Made by a program: the position numbers and the translations under genes. Below are positions 27,169 through 35,251 of a stretch of DNA of 64,000 nucleotides, one piece after another. Source of the DNA: Okibacterium sp. HSC-33S16 (GTDB lineage Bacteria; Actinomycetota; Actinomycetes; Actinomycetales; Microbacteriaceae); NCBI RefSeq assembly GCF_024171565.1, contig NZ_JALJZZ010000001.1:744001-808000 (forward strand), read 5' to 3'. Position 1 is the stretch's first letter, and the number at the start of each line of letters is the position of its first letter. A model generated the notes under the pieces. It did no database searches. It had not been told where the DNA came from and saw nothing but the letters and a program-made list of their open reading frames with translations.

Positions 27169-27582
27169 ATGGGTGATGTGACTTCTCTTCCTCCACCGCC
27201 ACGTTCCGCGGCAGACCGGTGCCCATGCCTGAGCGGGAATACCTATGGGTCGTGCTGTGGTCCGTTCCACGCAGGTGCGAAGTCGGCGCCCACGGCGGAG
27301 GCACTGATGAGGTCTCGCTTTTCGGCATTTGCGGTGGGCGACGCGACGTACTTGCGTGCCACGTGGCATCCGTCAACGCGTCCTGCCCGCCTCGACCTTG
27401 ATCAGGACGTGATCTGGTATCGATTGGACATTCTCTCCCAGCACCGCGGCGGGCCCTTGGACACAGAAGGGACGGTGGAGTTTCGCGCGTTTTCTAAAGG
27501 CCCTGACGGGCGAAGTGACCAGCACGAGGTCAGCCGATTCGTTCGTGAGAAGCGCCAGTGGTACTACCTCGATGCTGTGTAG
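27169..27582 (+). CDS. YchJ-like SEC-C motif protein (UPF0225)
   Basis: A 137-residue protein with the SEC-C zinc motif CPCLSGNTYGSCCGPFH (about residues 19-35) and the YchJ core TAEALMRSRFSAFAVGDATYL followed by TWHPSTRP. Function is not established; the SEC-C motif binds zinc and occurs in SecA and in RNA or protein quality-control factors. The ATG at 27169 overlaps a GATAAT hexamer (27165-27170). If that hexamer is the -10, the true start would be the in-frame GTG at 27178, 7 nt downstream, as a leaderless message. The gene is convergent with the reductase gene that follows. Confidence 0.87.
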   Translation: MGDVTSLPPPPRSAADRCPCLSGNTYGSCCGPFHAGAKSAPTAEALMRSRFSAFAVGDATYLRATWHPSTRPARLDLDQDVIWYRLDILSQHRGGPLDTEGTVEFRAFSKGPDGRSDQHEVSRFVREKRQWYYLDAV

Positions 27583-27588
27583 AAACGC

Positions 27589-28179
27589 TCAGCGGCGTGG
27601 CGTGACGGTAAGTACTCGGGTGATGAACTGGTAGAAGTCCTGCATCCAGTCGGTCAGGAACTGTCGCGTGCCGTCATTGGTGATGGTGCCGTCTTCGGCA
27701 ATGAGACCAGGCGTGATCTGCAGGTACGCTTCGGGGGCATTCATCTGGGGTGAATTGCAGAAGCTGAGTACGCTGCGAAGGTTCTGCTGGGCGACAGCGG
27801 TGCCGATCGCGCCGATAGAACCGCCAATGACGGCGGACGGCTTGTGGGCGAACGAGTTGTCGCCCCACGGCCGACTGGCCCAGTCGATGGCGTTCTTGAG
27901 CGCCCCAGGAATCGAGCGATTGTACTCGGGGGTCACGAAGAGAACGGCATCAACGTCAGCGATCGACTGCTTCAGCTCACGTGCAACCGCCGGATAGTCT
28001 GCGTCATAGTCGTAGCTGTACAAGGGAAGGTTGCCGATGGGAATCTCCCGCATCTGCAATTCCGCAGGCGCGATTTTGACCAGTGCTCCGGCCAGCTGCC
28101 GGTTGATTGACGCCGACGCCAGACTGCCGATGAAATAGCCGACGGAGTATGGCGGTTCGTGTTCGTGGATGGTGGCCAT
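27589..28179 (-). CDS. NADPH-dependent FMN reductase family protein
   Basis: A 196-residue flavodoxin-fold reductase. The FMN phosphate loop is GSLASASINRQLA (about 15-27); the later motif FVTPEYNRSIPGALKNAIDW is the classic family signature (about 81-100), followed by KPSAVIGGS. Such enzymes reduce FMN, quinones, azo dyes or chromate with NADPH in the cytoplasm. The ATG at 28179 is supported by GAGGAAGAG upstream. It ends close to the convergent YchJ gene and has no co-directional partner within operon distance other than the TRIC gene 96 nt upstream. Confidence 0.92.
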   Translation of the reverse strand: MATIHEHEPPYSVGYFIGSLASASINRQLAGALVKIAPAELQMREIPIGNLPLYSYDYDADYPAVARELKQSIADVDAVLFVTPEYNRSIPGALKNAIDWASRPWGDNSFAHKPSAVIGGSIGAIGTAVAQQNLRSVLSFCNSPQMNAPEAYLQITPGLIAEDGTITNDGTRQFLTDWMQDFYQFITRVLTVTPRR

Positions 28180-28275
28180 GGTGAACTCTTCCTCGAGATT
28201 CTCTGGCGGATATCTTCCGGTACCCGCCCGGACCACCTCAGGCTACGGCGCGAGCGAGGAGGAGTCCAGCGTTGA

Positions 28276-28992
28276 TCAGCTGTCGGGCACCTCGCCAGGT
28301 TCATGCTCGTCGCGTGCTGTGCGGCGACGCTTGCGGAAGTCGCTGATGAGTCGCGGGCGCGGGATGCGAATCTCGGTGGGAAGGGTCCAGCCGTATCGTC
28401 GAGCCAACAGGGAAAGTACTGCACCGGTCGCCATCGCTACCGCCGAACCCAGACTCGGTAGGCCGAGTTTGGAGAGCACAACCATCTCGACGCTCGAGAC
28501 GAGCGCACTGGTGGCGTAGAGGGTGTTGCCGCCGAAGATCCGAGGGATGCGGAGCAGCATGACGTCGCGGACGGCACCACCGCCGACAGCCGTAATGATG
28601 CCCATGACGATGGCAGGCAGCCAGCCGAGCCCGGCGTCGAGCGTTTTCTGCGCACCGACCGCTGCCCAACACCCGACCGCGAGAGCATCGAGAAGGATGA
28701 GCGATCGTAGCGACCAGGTGCCGCGAAATGGAACGAAGAAGGCGATCATGGCGCCGGTAATGGCGAGGCCCAGATAAGCCGGGTCGGTGAGAGCGACCGG
28801 AGGGCCCTGTTGGAGGAGCGTGTCTCGAATCAGGCCGCCGCCAAGCCCACTCATCACGGCAAGGATCACGAAGCCGACAAGATCGAGTCGCGCCGACCGC
28901 GCTGCGATGCCGCCGAGGATCGCGTTCGCGAGCACGCCAGCCAGGTCGACAAACCGAATGATCTGGTTGACAGTTTCCGCCGTCGCGTCCAT
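28276..28992 (-). CDS. Trimeric intracellular cation (TRIC) channel family protein (UPF0126)
   Basis: A 238-residue membrane protein with seven predicted helices arranged as two related halves. Each half holds the family motif: GGGLIRDTLL (about residue 50) and GGGAVRDVMLL (about 135). Prokaryotic TRIC proteins form potassium-permeable trimers in the cytoplasmic membrane. A basic C-terminal tail (FRKRRRTAR) follows the last helix. The ATG at 28992 is chosen because the upstream part of the open frame has no hydrophobic or family character. The gene is divergent from the alcohol dehydrogenase gene. Confidence 0.9.
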   Translation of the reverse strand: MDATAETVNQIIRFVDLAGVLANAILGGIAARSARLDLVGFVILAVMSGLGGGLIRDTLLQQGPPVALTDPAYLGLAITGAMIAFFVPFRGTWSLRSLILLDALAVGCWAAVGAQKTLDAGLGWLPAIVMGIITAVGGGAVRDVMLLRIPRIFGGNTLYATSALVSSVEMVVLSKLGLPSLGSAVAMATGAVLSLLARRYGWTLPTEIRIPRPRLISDFRKRRRTARDEHEPGEVPDS

Positions 28993-29087
28993 ACATCCCT
29001 CCGGCGCAGTCGTCGGCCAGGTCGTACGTGATCCGGCGAATCCCAGCGTAGTGGAGCACGGAACCCGGGTTGCGGGATACTGGCCTG

Positions 29088-30134
29088 ATGCGCGCCGTCT
29101 ACTACGAATCGTTCTCCTCAATGCCGATCGTGGGGGAGGTCCCCGATCCAGTCGCGCCAGACGGAGGCGTCGTGATTGCGGTCGAAGCGACCGGGCTCTG
29201 CCGCAGCGACGTGCACGCGTGGACGGGCCACGACGATGGCGTGGCGCTGCCGCATGTGCCCGGCCACGAGTTCGTCGGCCGCATCGAGAGTATCGGCGCA
29301 GGAGTTACCCGCTTCCGGCCGGGCCAGCGGGTGACGGTGCCGTTCGTATGCGCTTGCGGTCGCTGCCCCGAGTGCCTCGGCGGCAACGGGCAAGTCTGCC
29401 GTAACCAAACCCAGCCGGGGTTCACCCACTGGGGGTCGTACGCCGAACGCGTCGTGGTGACGTCGGCTGACGTCAACCTGATCGTGGTGCCCGACGCGCT
29501 CGATGCGGGTGCCGCCGCGATTCTGGGTTGCCGGTTCGCCACCTCCTACCGAGGGCTCGCCGCACAGGCACAGGTGCGACAGGGCGAGTGGGTACTCGTC
29601 GTCGGCTGCGGCGGGGTGGGACTAAGTGCCGTCATGATTGCGACCGCCCTCGGTGCCCGTGTGATCGGGGTCGACATTTCAGCACAGGCGCTTGATTTGG
29701 CTGAGGCTGCTGGTGCCGAGCATGTCGTCAACTCGACCGACCTGACCGACGACGAGGTCGTGGCGCTCGTGCGGGACCTCACCGGAGACGGCGCGAACGT
29801 GTCGCTCGAGGCCCTCGGGCGGGAGCGCACTACGGCGGTGGCCCTACGGTCGTTGGCCCGTCGTGGTCGCCATGTTCAGGTCGGCCTCTTTGCCAATGCG
29901 CCCCGCATCCCGATGGGCGACGTCATCGCGGGCGAACTGACCATTGTGGGCAGCCATGGGATGAGCGCGGCTGAATACCCCACCATGCTCGAGCTCGTGG
30001 CATCCGGACGGCTTCGTCCCCAGGACCTTGTCACCCGCTCGCTCCACCTCGATGATGCACCTGCCGCCATGATGGCCATGGAGGCCGGAACCAGCCCGGC
30101 CGGTGTCACCATCATCCGACCGGGGGTGCGATGA
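29088..30134 (+). CDS. Zinc-dependent alcohol dehydrogenase family protein
   Basis: A 348-residue medium-chain dehydrogenase. Catalytic zinc ligands Cys38 and His60-Glu61 (GHEFVGRI) are present. The structural zinc lobe Cys90-x2-Cys93-x2-Cys96-x7-Cys104 is intact, and the NAD(P) Rossmann motif VVGCGGVGLSAVMIA lies near 173-187, followed by GVDIS, which suggests NAD preference. The ATG at 29088 lies 6 nt after GATACT (29076-29081), a -10-like hexamer, so the mRNA may be leaderless. It overlaps the GH3 gene by 4 nt. The natural substrate is not evident. Confidence 0.92.
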   Translation: MRAVYYESFSSMPIVGEVPDPVAPDGGVVIAVEATGLCRSDVHAWTGHDDGVALPHVPGHEFVGRIESIGAGVTRFRPGQRVTVPFVCACGRCPECLGGNGQVCRNQTQPGFTHWGSYAERVVVTSADVNLIVVPDALDAGAAAILGCRFATSYRGLAAQAQVRQGEWVLVVGCGGVGLSAVMIATALGARVIGVDISAQALDLAEAAGAEHVVNSTDLTDDEVVALVRDLTGDGANVSLEALGRERTTAVALRSLARRGRHVQVGLFANAPRIPMGDVIAGELTIVGSHGMSAAEYPTMLELVASGRLRPQDLVTRSLHLDDAPAAMMAMEAGTSPAGVTIIRPGVR

Positions 30135-31204
30135 GCACGAGTTATGACGCATCGGTTCGCCGGCTCGCTCGGATGAACCGCACGCAGAAGATCTCGAGCC
30201 TTCTCATGCTGCACGTCCCCGGCACGACGGCATCCGATTTTCGCGCCTTCGTGTCTGCGCATGAGCCCGGGGGCCTGATCCTGATGCCCGACAACATCGC
30301 CCCGACGCTGTCGGGCATCGTCGCGCTGGGCGCGGGTGCCACGATCGATACCGAGTTCCCACCGCTGATCGCCATCGATCAGGAGGGCGGTCTCGTCCGC
30401 CGTATCGCCGACGACGATTTCGCGTCGTCCGTGACTCTCAAACACCGGCCCGCCGCCGAGACGCAGGAGGCTTTCGCCGAGCGCGCGCGGCTGCTGGCAG
30501 CTGCGGGAGTCACCCTCAACTTCGGCGTCGTGGCCGACGTGACCGCGGATCCCGACTCGTTCATCTACGGTCGCGCGTTGGGCGAGACACCGGCGGCTGC
30601 AGCCGAGCGGGTGGCCGCTGCGGTCTCAGGTGAAACCGGACGTGTACTCAGCACCCTCAAGCATTTCCCCGGCCACGGCCGTGCTCCGGGTGATTCGCAC
30701 ACCTCCATTCCCGAAACATCAATCGATATCGAAACCTGGACGACGACGGATGCCATTCCGTTCGCGGCAGGGATCGCTGCGGGCGCCCAGGTAGTCATGA
30801 TCGGTCACCTGAAATACTCCCGCGTCGACGATTCTCCAGCATCGTTGTCCAACGCCTGGTACCGAATCCTTCGGGAACAACTCGACTTCGATGGAGTCAT
30901 TGTCACCGACGACATGTTGATGCTCCGAGACAGTGGTCACCCCGAATATCACGATGCGTCGGCAAACGCGGTTCGTGCCCTCGCAGCCGGCGCGACCCTG
31001 CTGCTCTATGTCCTTCGGGGGAGTGCCGACGTGGACGGAACCGACGCAGAAACGCTTATTCGCGACATCGCGGCGGCGGTTGACGCTGGGCAGCTCACCG
31101 ACGAGGTGATCGACCGCGCGGCACTGCGCGTACTGCAGTTGCGGTACCGACGCTCAGTCGCCGATGATCTCTTCCCGGATGCGCCGCAAGTCCTCCATCA
31201 GTGA
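30131..31204 (+). CDS. Glycoside hydrolase family 3, NagZ-like beta-N-acetylhexosaminidase
   Basis: A 357-residue single-domain GH3 enzyme. The loop KHFPGHG (177-183) with the following Asp188-Ser-His190 is the Asp/His acid-base dyad characteristic of NagZ-type N-acetylglucosaminidases. The nucleophile is Asp260 in VIVTDDM. IDQEGG near residue 83 and the C-terminal RVLQLRYR end are also typical. No signal peptide is visible, so the enzyme would be cytoplasmic, consistent with recycling of cell-wall muropeptides. It is coupled to the dehydrogenase by ATGA, an unusual partner. Its last 51 nt overlap the convergent FUSC gene. Confidence 0.92.
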   Translation: MSTSYDASVRRLARMNRTQKISSLLMLHVPGTTASDFRAFVSAHEPGGLILMPDNIAPTLSGIVALGAGATIDTEFPPLIAIDQEGGLVRRIADDDFASSVTLKHRPAAETQEAFAERARLLAAAGVTLNFGVVADVTADPDSFIYGRALGETPAAAAERVAAAVSGETGRVLSTLKHFPGHGRAPGDSHTSIPETSIDIETWTTTDAIPFAAGIAAGAQVVMIGHLKYSRVDDSPASLSNAWYRILREQLDFDGVIVTDDMLMLRDSGHPEYHDASANAVRALAAGATLLLYVLRGSADVDGTDAETLIRDIAAAVDAGQLTDEVIDRAALRVLQLRYRRSVADDLFPDAPQVLHQ

Positions 31205-32209
31205 GCCGATCAAGAGCCAGTGTTCGGGATGCGGTCGGGCGATACGGAGGGGTGCCGTCAAGGCGGGAATTTCTGACTCCGGCTCCGTGGCATCCGCTTC
31301 AACATCGACCGATGTGGGCGACGTGAGGAGCCGCAGATCGTGCGCGGCACGGCGAAGCTCGATGGCAATGGATTGCAGGACCGGCTCATCGAGAAGTGAG
31401 GCGTCGTAGTGATCGTGGAAGGCACGAGTCATGCCGATGATCCGGGTGACCATCGGGCTGAACCGGTCGAGGAGGTGCGACAGCGTTTCCAATCGGGTTC
31501 GATGTGCCGATCGGCGAGGGTTGAGCGTCAGCGATTCTTCACCCTGCTGAACCGAGGCAGCCGCTGATTCGCGCATCGGGCGCAGCAGTCTGGCCTGGAT
31601 CATGAGCCCGTCAAGCTGCCGTTCCGTTTGCGGTGTGGTCAGGGCTGTAGCAAGTCGTTCGAGGCTTGCGGCAAGTTCGCCGGCTAGCAGGTTGACGTCG
31701 CGTTCGGCCGGTCCGAGTGCGACAGGAGGGACGATGAGAACGTTGACGATGACGCCCAGCGCGGCTCCCATGAGCGTTTCGATGATGCGGTCGATCGCGT
31801 ACCCGGGGGTCGCTGCGCCGATCGCGAGCACCAGCATGGCACTGATGGGAATCTGATTCGCCGAGCCAGGGGTGAGGCGGAAGACCCAGCCAAAGAAGAT
31901 GGACACAACGATGGCGAGGAGGATGACCCAGGTCTGACCGCTGAAGAGCAACCCGATGAGCGAGGCGATCACGACACCGGTAATGACCCCGACGCTGCGC
32001 TCCACCGCCTTTCCGAAGGATTGGTTGACACTCGGCTGCACAACGAGAAGCGCGGCGATCGCCGCGAAGATCGGCAGCTCCGATGGAAGCACAAGGACGG
32101 CGACAAACCACGCCGCGACGGTAGCGACAGACGTCTTGACGACCTGCAGCAGCGGAACCCGACTCGCGGTGCGAAGCCGAGTCGGGGAAAAAGCGGCGGG
32201 CAGGTGCAT
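31154..32209 (-). CDS. FUSC family / aromatic acid exporter-like membrane protein
   Basis: A 351-residue protein with six tightly packed hydrophobic segments in residues 20-165, including FGKAVERSVGVITGVVIASLIG and MGAALGVIVNVLIVPP, which are FUSC/ArAE features. A soluble helical C-terminal half follows (about 170-351), with several LLxR heptads. Such proteins are proposed to export aromatic acids or other small organic compounds. It lies 10 nt downstream of the AlkZ-like gene and is likely co-transcribed with it. Its 3' end overlaps the end of the GH3 gene by 51 nt in the antisense orientation. Confidence 0.88.
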   Translation of the reverse strand: MHLPAAFSPTRLRTASRVPLLQVVKTSVATVAAWFVAVLVLPSELPIFAAIAALLVVQPSVNQSFGKAVERSVGVITGVVIASLIGLLFSGQTWVILLAIVVSIFFGWVFRLTPGSANQIPISAMLVLAIGAATPGYAIDRIIETLMGAALGVIVNVLIVPPVALGPAERDVNLLAGELAASLERLATALTTPQTERQLDGLMIQARLLRPMRESAAASVQQGEESLTLNPRRSAHRTRLETLSHLLDRFSPMVTRIIGMTRAFHDHYDASLLDEPVLQSIAIELRRAAHDLRLLTSPTSVDVEADATEPESEIPALTAPLRIARPHPEHWLLIGSLMEDLRRIREEIIGD

Positions 32210-32219
32210 GGCCCTCAGG

Positions 32220-33380
32220 TTACCCGGCGAAAACGGTGTCGGTCGTCACCAGGGGATGGGCGCTCACCGCGAGCGTCACCGGGCGGCCGCGGAATTCAAC
32301 GTATGCGTCGAACGCGCGAGCCAGCGAGTGTTCTTCGGCATCGGTGAGACGCCGAAAGAGATGCGCGCTGACCTCAACCGTTCGAGGGCGGTCCAGGCGC
32401 GTCCAGGTACCGACCACCCGACCGCCGATGACCACGGTGGGTTTGAAGACGCCGTTGTTGCCTGGGACGATGAGGGACGAATGTTCAGCCGCGAGTGCCG
32501 CAGAGCGATCGGTGTAACCGAGGATGAACTCATCGAAGCCGGGCAGGGTAACGACGGAGCGTGCACCGGGTGCGCGAGGGCTGGGGTCAGCCGTGTCGGG
32601 AGAAGCGAAATACTTACGGCCGCCGATGGAGAAAACGGCAAGCCGCTCCCGCACTGCCGCGGTTCCCCATCGTGCGTCGGTCAGGGTCAGCTTCGTCCAC
32701 CACGCCAGGTCCTCGACCGTCGCGGGGCCGTGTGACTGGAAGTATCGCAGGGCGACACGTGCCAGGGCTTCCTCTCGGTCGGGGAGAGGCGCGTCCGCCG
32801 GTCCCCACCTCTCGAACAGGACGAAGAGCTGTTCCTTTCCTCGAAACGGGCCGAGACACACCAGACCAGCGTGGGCGAGCAAGAAGAGGAGATGGGTACC
32901 CCGTTGACCGGCCGTGGATTGTCCGGCCCTCTCGAAGGCGGCCAGTAAGTCCTTGCGCGACAGGGCGCCAGCTTCGCTGAGAGCTTGTTCGGCGGCGTGC
33001 TCCGCTACGGCGACATCGTTCGAATCGATGCCCAATTCACGATGCCGGGCAGCGAGTGACGACACGACACGGTCGCGTGAGAGGGGGAGTAGCAGTCGAA
33101 GGTCGTGAGGTGTAAGTGCGTGCAGCGTCCCGCGCATGGGCCAGCTTCGAACGAGGTCACCGCTGTCGAACGCGTCTCGTACCTGGCTCTCGGTTGCGTG
33201 CGATCGAAGTCCGATCGCCCATAGCGTGCCCGGGAGGTCCTGACCTTGCATCGCCAGCATGTGACTGACGGCGTCCACAGGGCTCGAGCCGGTTGCCGAC
33301 ACGATGTGCTGCGCGCGCAGGCGCAGTCGAGCGATGTCGTTGCCGCCGGGCTGCCTTGCCATGCGACGATTCTCACCCAT
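32220..33380 (-). CDS. AlkZ/YcaQ-like winged-helix DNA glycosylase family protein (HTH_42)
   Basis: A 386-residue protein of the HTH_42 superfamily, which includes AlkZ and E. coli YcaQ, enzymes that unhook interstrand DNA crosslinks or remove bulky alkyl adducts. Features seen are an N-terminal winged-helix region, the motif MLAMQGQDLPG (Q45-G-Q47, matching the position of the QxQ/QxD catalytic motif), SWPMRGTLHALTPHDLRLLL (about 77-96), and later GFDEFILGYTDRS and HSSLIVPGNNGVFKPTVVI, typical family ends. ATG at 33380 is preferred; ATG at 33362 is an alternative. It is divergent from the HMCES gene across a 14-bp inverted repeat and is followed by the FUSC gene. Confidence 0.85.
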   Translation of the reverse strand: MGENRRMARQPGGNDIARLRLRAQHIVSATGSSPVDAVSHMLAMQGQDLPGTLWAIGLRSHATESQVRDAFDSGDLVRSWPMRGTLHALTPHDLRLLLPLSRDRVVSSLAARHRELGIDSNDVAVAEHAAEQALSEAGALSRKDLLAAFERAGQSTAGQRGTHLLFLLAHAGLVCLGPFRGKEQLFVLFERWGPADAPLPDREEALARVALRYFQSHGPATVEDLAWWTKLTLTDARWGTAAVRERLAVFSIGGRKYFASPDTADPSPRAPGARSVVTLPGFDEFILGYTDRSAALAAEHSSLIVPGNNGVFKPTVVIGGRVVGTWTRLDRPRTVEVSAHLFRRLTDAEEHSLARAFDAYVEFRGRPVTLAVSAHPLVTTDTVFAG

Positions 33381-33381
33381 G

Positions 33382-33424
33382 GCACCGACATCCGTCTCAA
33401 TATGACAAGAACGGATGTCGGTGC
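33382..33424. promoter_or_regulatory. 14-bp inverted repeat between the AlkZ-like and HMCES genes
   Basis: GCACCGACATCCGT (33382-33395) is mirrored perfectly by ACGGATGTCGGTGC (33411-33424) with a 15-nt AT-richer centre containing TATGAC (33401-33406), a possible -10 for the HMCES gene. The left arm starts 1 nt from the AlkZ-like start codon. The repeat does not match the actinobacterial LexA box (GAAC-N4-GTTC). A shared operator is the likely role, but the regulator is unknown. Confidence 0.6.
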
Positions 33425-33443
33425 GGTGCGCCAAGATGGAGCT

Positions 33444-34142
33444 ATGTGCGGACGATTCGCGATGAACAAAGACACCGACGACCTCATTCGTGAGTTCATG
33501 ACGACGACAGGTCGGCCCGCGCCGGAGTGGAGGCCGTCCTGGAATGTGGCTCCGACCGACTCGGTGCCGGTCATTCGTGAGCGCAGCGGGGAGCGCGAGC
33601 TTGACCTCGTCCGCTGGGGCATCGTGTCGCCCTCATCGCCCACCTTCGGCGGTGGAAAGCCCATCATTAATGCCCGTATCGAAACCGTCGCTACGAACGG
33701 GCTGTTCAAGGGAGCGTTTGCGTCGCACCGATGCCTCGTGCCGGCTGCCGGCTACTACGAGTGGCAGGTTCAGAACGGCGGAAAGCAGCCGTACTTCATC
33801 TCCAGCGAAACCTCAGACCTCGCCATGGCCGGCATCATTCGGGCGTGGGCTGATCGCGCCAAGAGCCCGGACGACCCGGACTACTGGCGGCTCTCCATGG
33901 CCATCATCACGCGTGACGCGCACGTGGCTCCGGGCGAAGTTCACGATCGTATGCCTGCCTGCCTCACTCCGGACAGCTACGACGCCTGGCTGGGCAACGA
34001 GCTCTCGCCTCGCGACCTTCTCAGCCTTCTCGACCAGACGTCATTCGACGTCGCACACGACCTCGGCTATCACGCCGTTTCCAAGACGGTCAACAGCGTC
34101 AAGAACGATGGTCCGGAACTGGTGGAGCCTATCGATCTATGA
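33444..34142 (+). CDS. SOS response-associated peptidase (HMCES/YedK, SRAP domain)
   Basis: A 232-residue SRAP protein. The catalytic Cys2 follows the initiator Met (MCGRF), so Met removal exposes the thiol that traps abasic sites in single-stranded DNA as a stable crosslink. Other active-site residues are visible: Asn34 in WNVAPTD, the NARIET segment (76-81), Glu106 in GYYEW and His167 in VHDRMP. These match the abasic-site shield described for YedK and human HMCES. ATG at 33444 is certain because of the Cys2 requirement; GGAG lies 2 nt before it. It faces away from the AlkZ-like glycosylase gene, a potential source of abasic sites. Confidence 0.95.
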   Translation: MCGRFAMNKDTDDLIREFMTTTGRPAPEWRPSWNVAPTDSVPVIRERSGERELDLVRWGIVSPSSPTFGGGKPIINARIETVATNGLFKGAFASHRCLVPAAGYYEWQVQNGGKQPYFISSETSDLAMAGIIRAWADRAKSPDDPDYWRLSMAIITRDAHVAPGEVHDRMPACLTPDSYDAWLGNELSPRDLLSLLDQTSFDVAHDLGYHAVSKTVNSVKNDGPELVEPIDL

Positions 34143-34159
34143 GCGTGTGCTCGGTGTGG

Positions 34160-35203
34160 TTACGCCAGGTCGATTGCGTCGAGTTGTTGCAACAGGCCAG
34201 CGCCGTCGGGCGCATACACCCAAGAAATTCTCGTGGCGTGTTCCTCGGGCTTTGAGCGTCCTCCGGCCAGAACTGCTTCGCCGGGGGACAGCTGTCGAAT
34301 CGCAACGGCCGCCACGTTGTTAGGAAACTCAGCCGAGAACTCACCATAGAGCTCCTCGTCGTGTTGCCCGTCGTCACCGACCAGGAGCCACTTGATCTCA
34401 GGGAACTCTTCGGCGAGTCGGCGCAAATTCGTTGCCTTGTGGGCGCGTCCGCTGCGGAAGAAGCGGTCGTGGGTTGGACCCCAGTCTGTGAGCAGCAGCG
34501 CGCCGGACGGGTACAGGTGACGAGTGAGGAAACGCGACAGCGTTGGAGCCACGTTCCAGGCCCCGGTGGAGAGGTAGATCACCGGTGAACCGGCGTGCTC
34601 CCGAACAATCCGCTCGAGGAACACGGCCATCCCCGGTACCGGTGTTCGGGCGTGCTCGTCGAGCACGAACGTATTCCACGCGGCGACCAGCGGGCGGGGG
34701 AGGGCTGTCACCATGACGGTGTCGTCGATGTCGGAGATGACACCGAACCGCACGGTCGGTGCCACGATGAAGACGTTCTCGACGACCGGGCGGGAGTCTT
34801 CAGCCTGGAGCGTGATCTGCTGCCATCCCGGTGCCAGCTCAACAGCGAGCCGGGCGTCAACAACGCCGCCTCGGTCGGCTGTGACCACGTGGGTTTCAGC
34901 GCCGACCGTAATGGTGACCTCTGCGCCGACAACGGGAATGCTCGTGAAGCTCCGCCAGCCCCGAACGCGCTGGGCGGGAGTCGCCGCTCGGGAGAGGTCG
35001 GGCTTCGTGAGAAGCACGCGTGCGAGCACGCGCACCCACGTCGTCGAACCGTAACCGGTGTACGGGATCACGGTGGCTTGGAGGCCTCGGCGCCGGCCGC
35101 GTTGTGCGCGCCACTCCAGGAACGCGTCGTCGATCCGCGCAGCCCGGTGCAGCCTCAACGCTGCAATCGGGGCCGGAATGCCGGGCTTATCGGGTGACTT
35201 CAC
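34160..35203 (-). CDS. App1-like phosphatidate phosphatase family protein (DUF2183)
   Basis: A 347-residue protein with a HAD-like App1 catalytic domain. SDIDDTVM at 157-164 carries the DxDxT motif (Asp158, Asp160, Thr162), and later segments PVIYLSTGAWNVAP, LTDWGP and WLLVGDDGQHDEELY complete the phosphatase site. The N-terminal half (about 40-150) has strands and TGYGSTTWVRVLARVLL, as in bacterial relatives. In yeast App1 dephosphorylates phosphatidate; the bacterial substrate is not known. It is 48 nt downstream of the DedA gene and closes the BlaI-M56-DedA-App1 series on the minus strand. Confidence 0.88.
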   Translation of the reverse strand: MKSPDKPGIPAPIAALRLHRAARIDDAFLEWRAQRGRRRGLQATVIPYTGYGSTTWVRVLARVLLTKPDLSRAATPAQRVRGWRSFTSIPVVGAEVTITVGAETHVVTADRGGVVDARLAVELAPGWQQITLQAEDSRPVVENVFIVAPTVRFGVISDIDDTVMVTALPRPLVAAWNTFVLDEHARTPVPGMAVFLERIVREHAGSPVIYLSTGAWNVAPTLSRFLTRHLYPSGALLLTDWGPTHDRFFRSGRAHKATNLRRLAEEFPEIKWLLVGDDGQHDEELYGEFSAEFPNNVAAVAIRQLSPGEAVLAGGRSKPEEHATRISWVYAPDGAGLLQQLDAIDLA

Positions 35204-35251
35204 GGCTCAAGTCTGGCATGCTCGCACTCAATCATTCGCGTCCTTTGCGAC

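Noticed and set aside
33382-33424. LexA (SOS) box or PafBC-type promoter at the AlkZ/HMCES palindrome
   Set aside because: The repeat contains GAACGGATGTCG, which breaks the GAAC-N4-GTTC rule, and the TTGTCA on the minus strand lacks a -10 at the distance expected for PafBC-type promoters.
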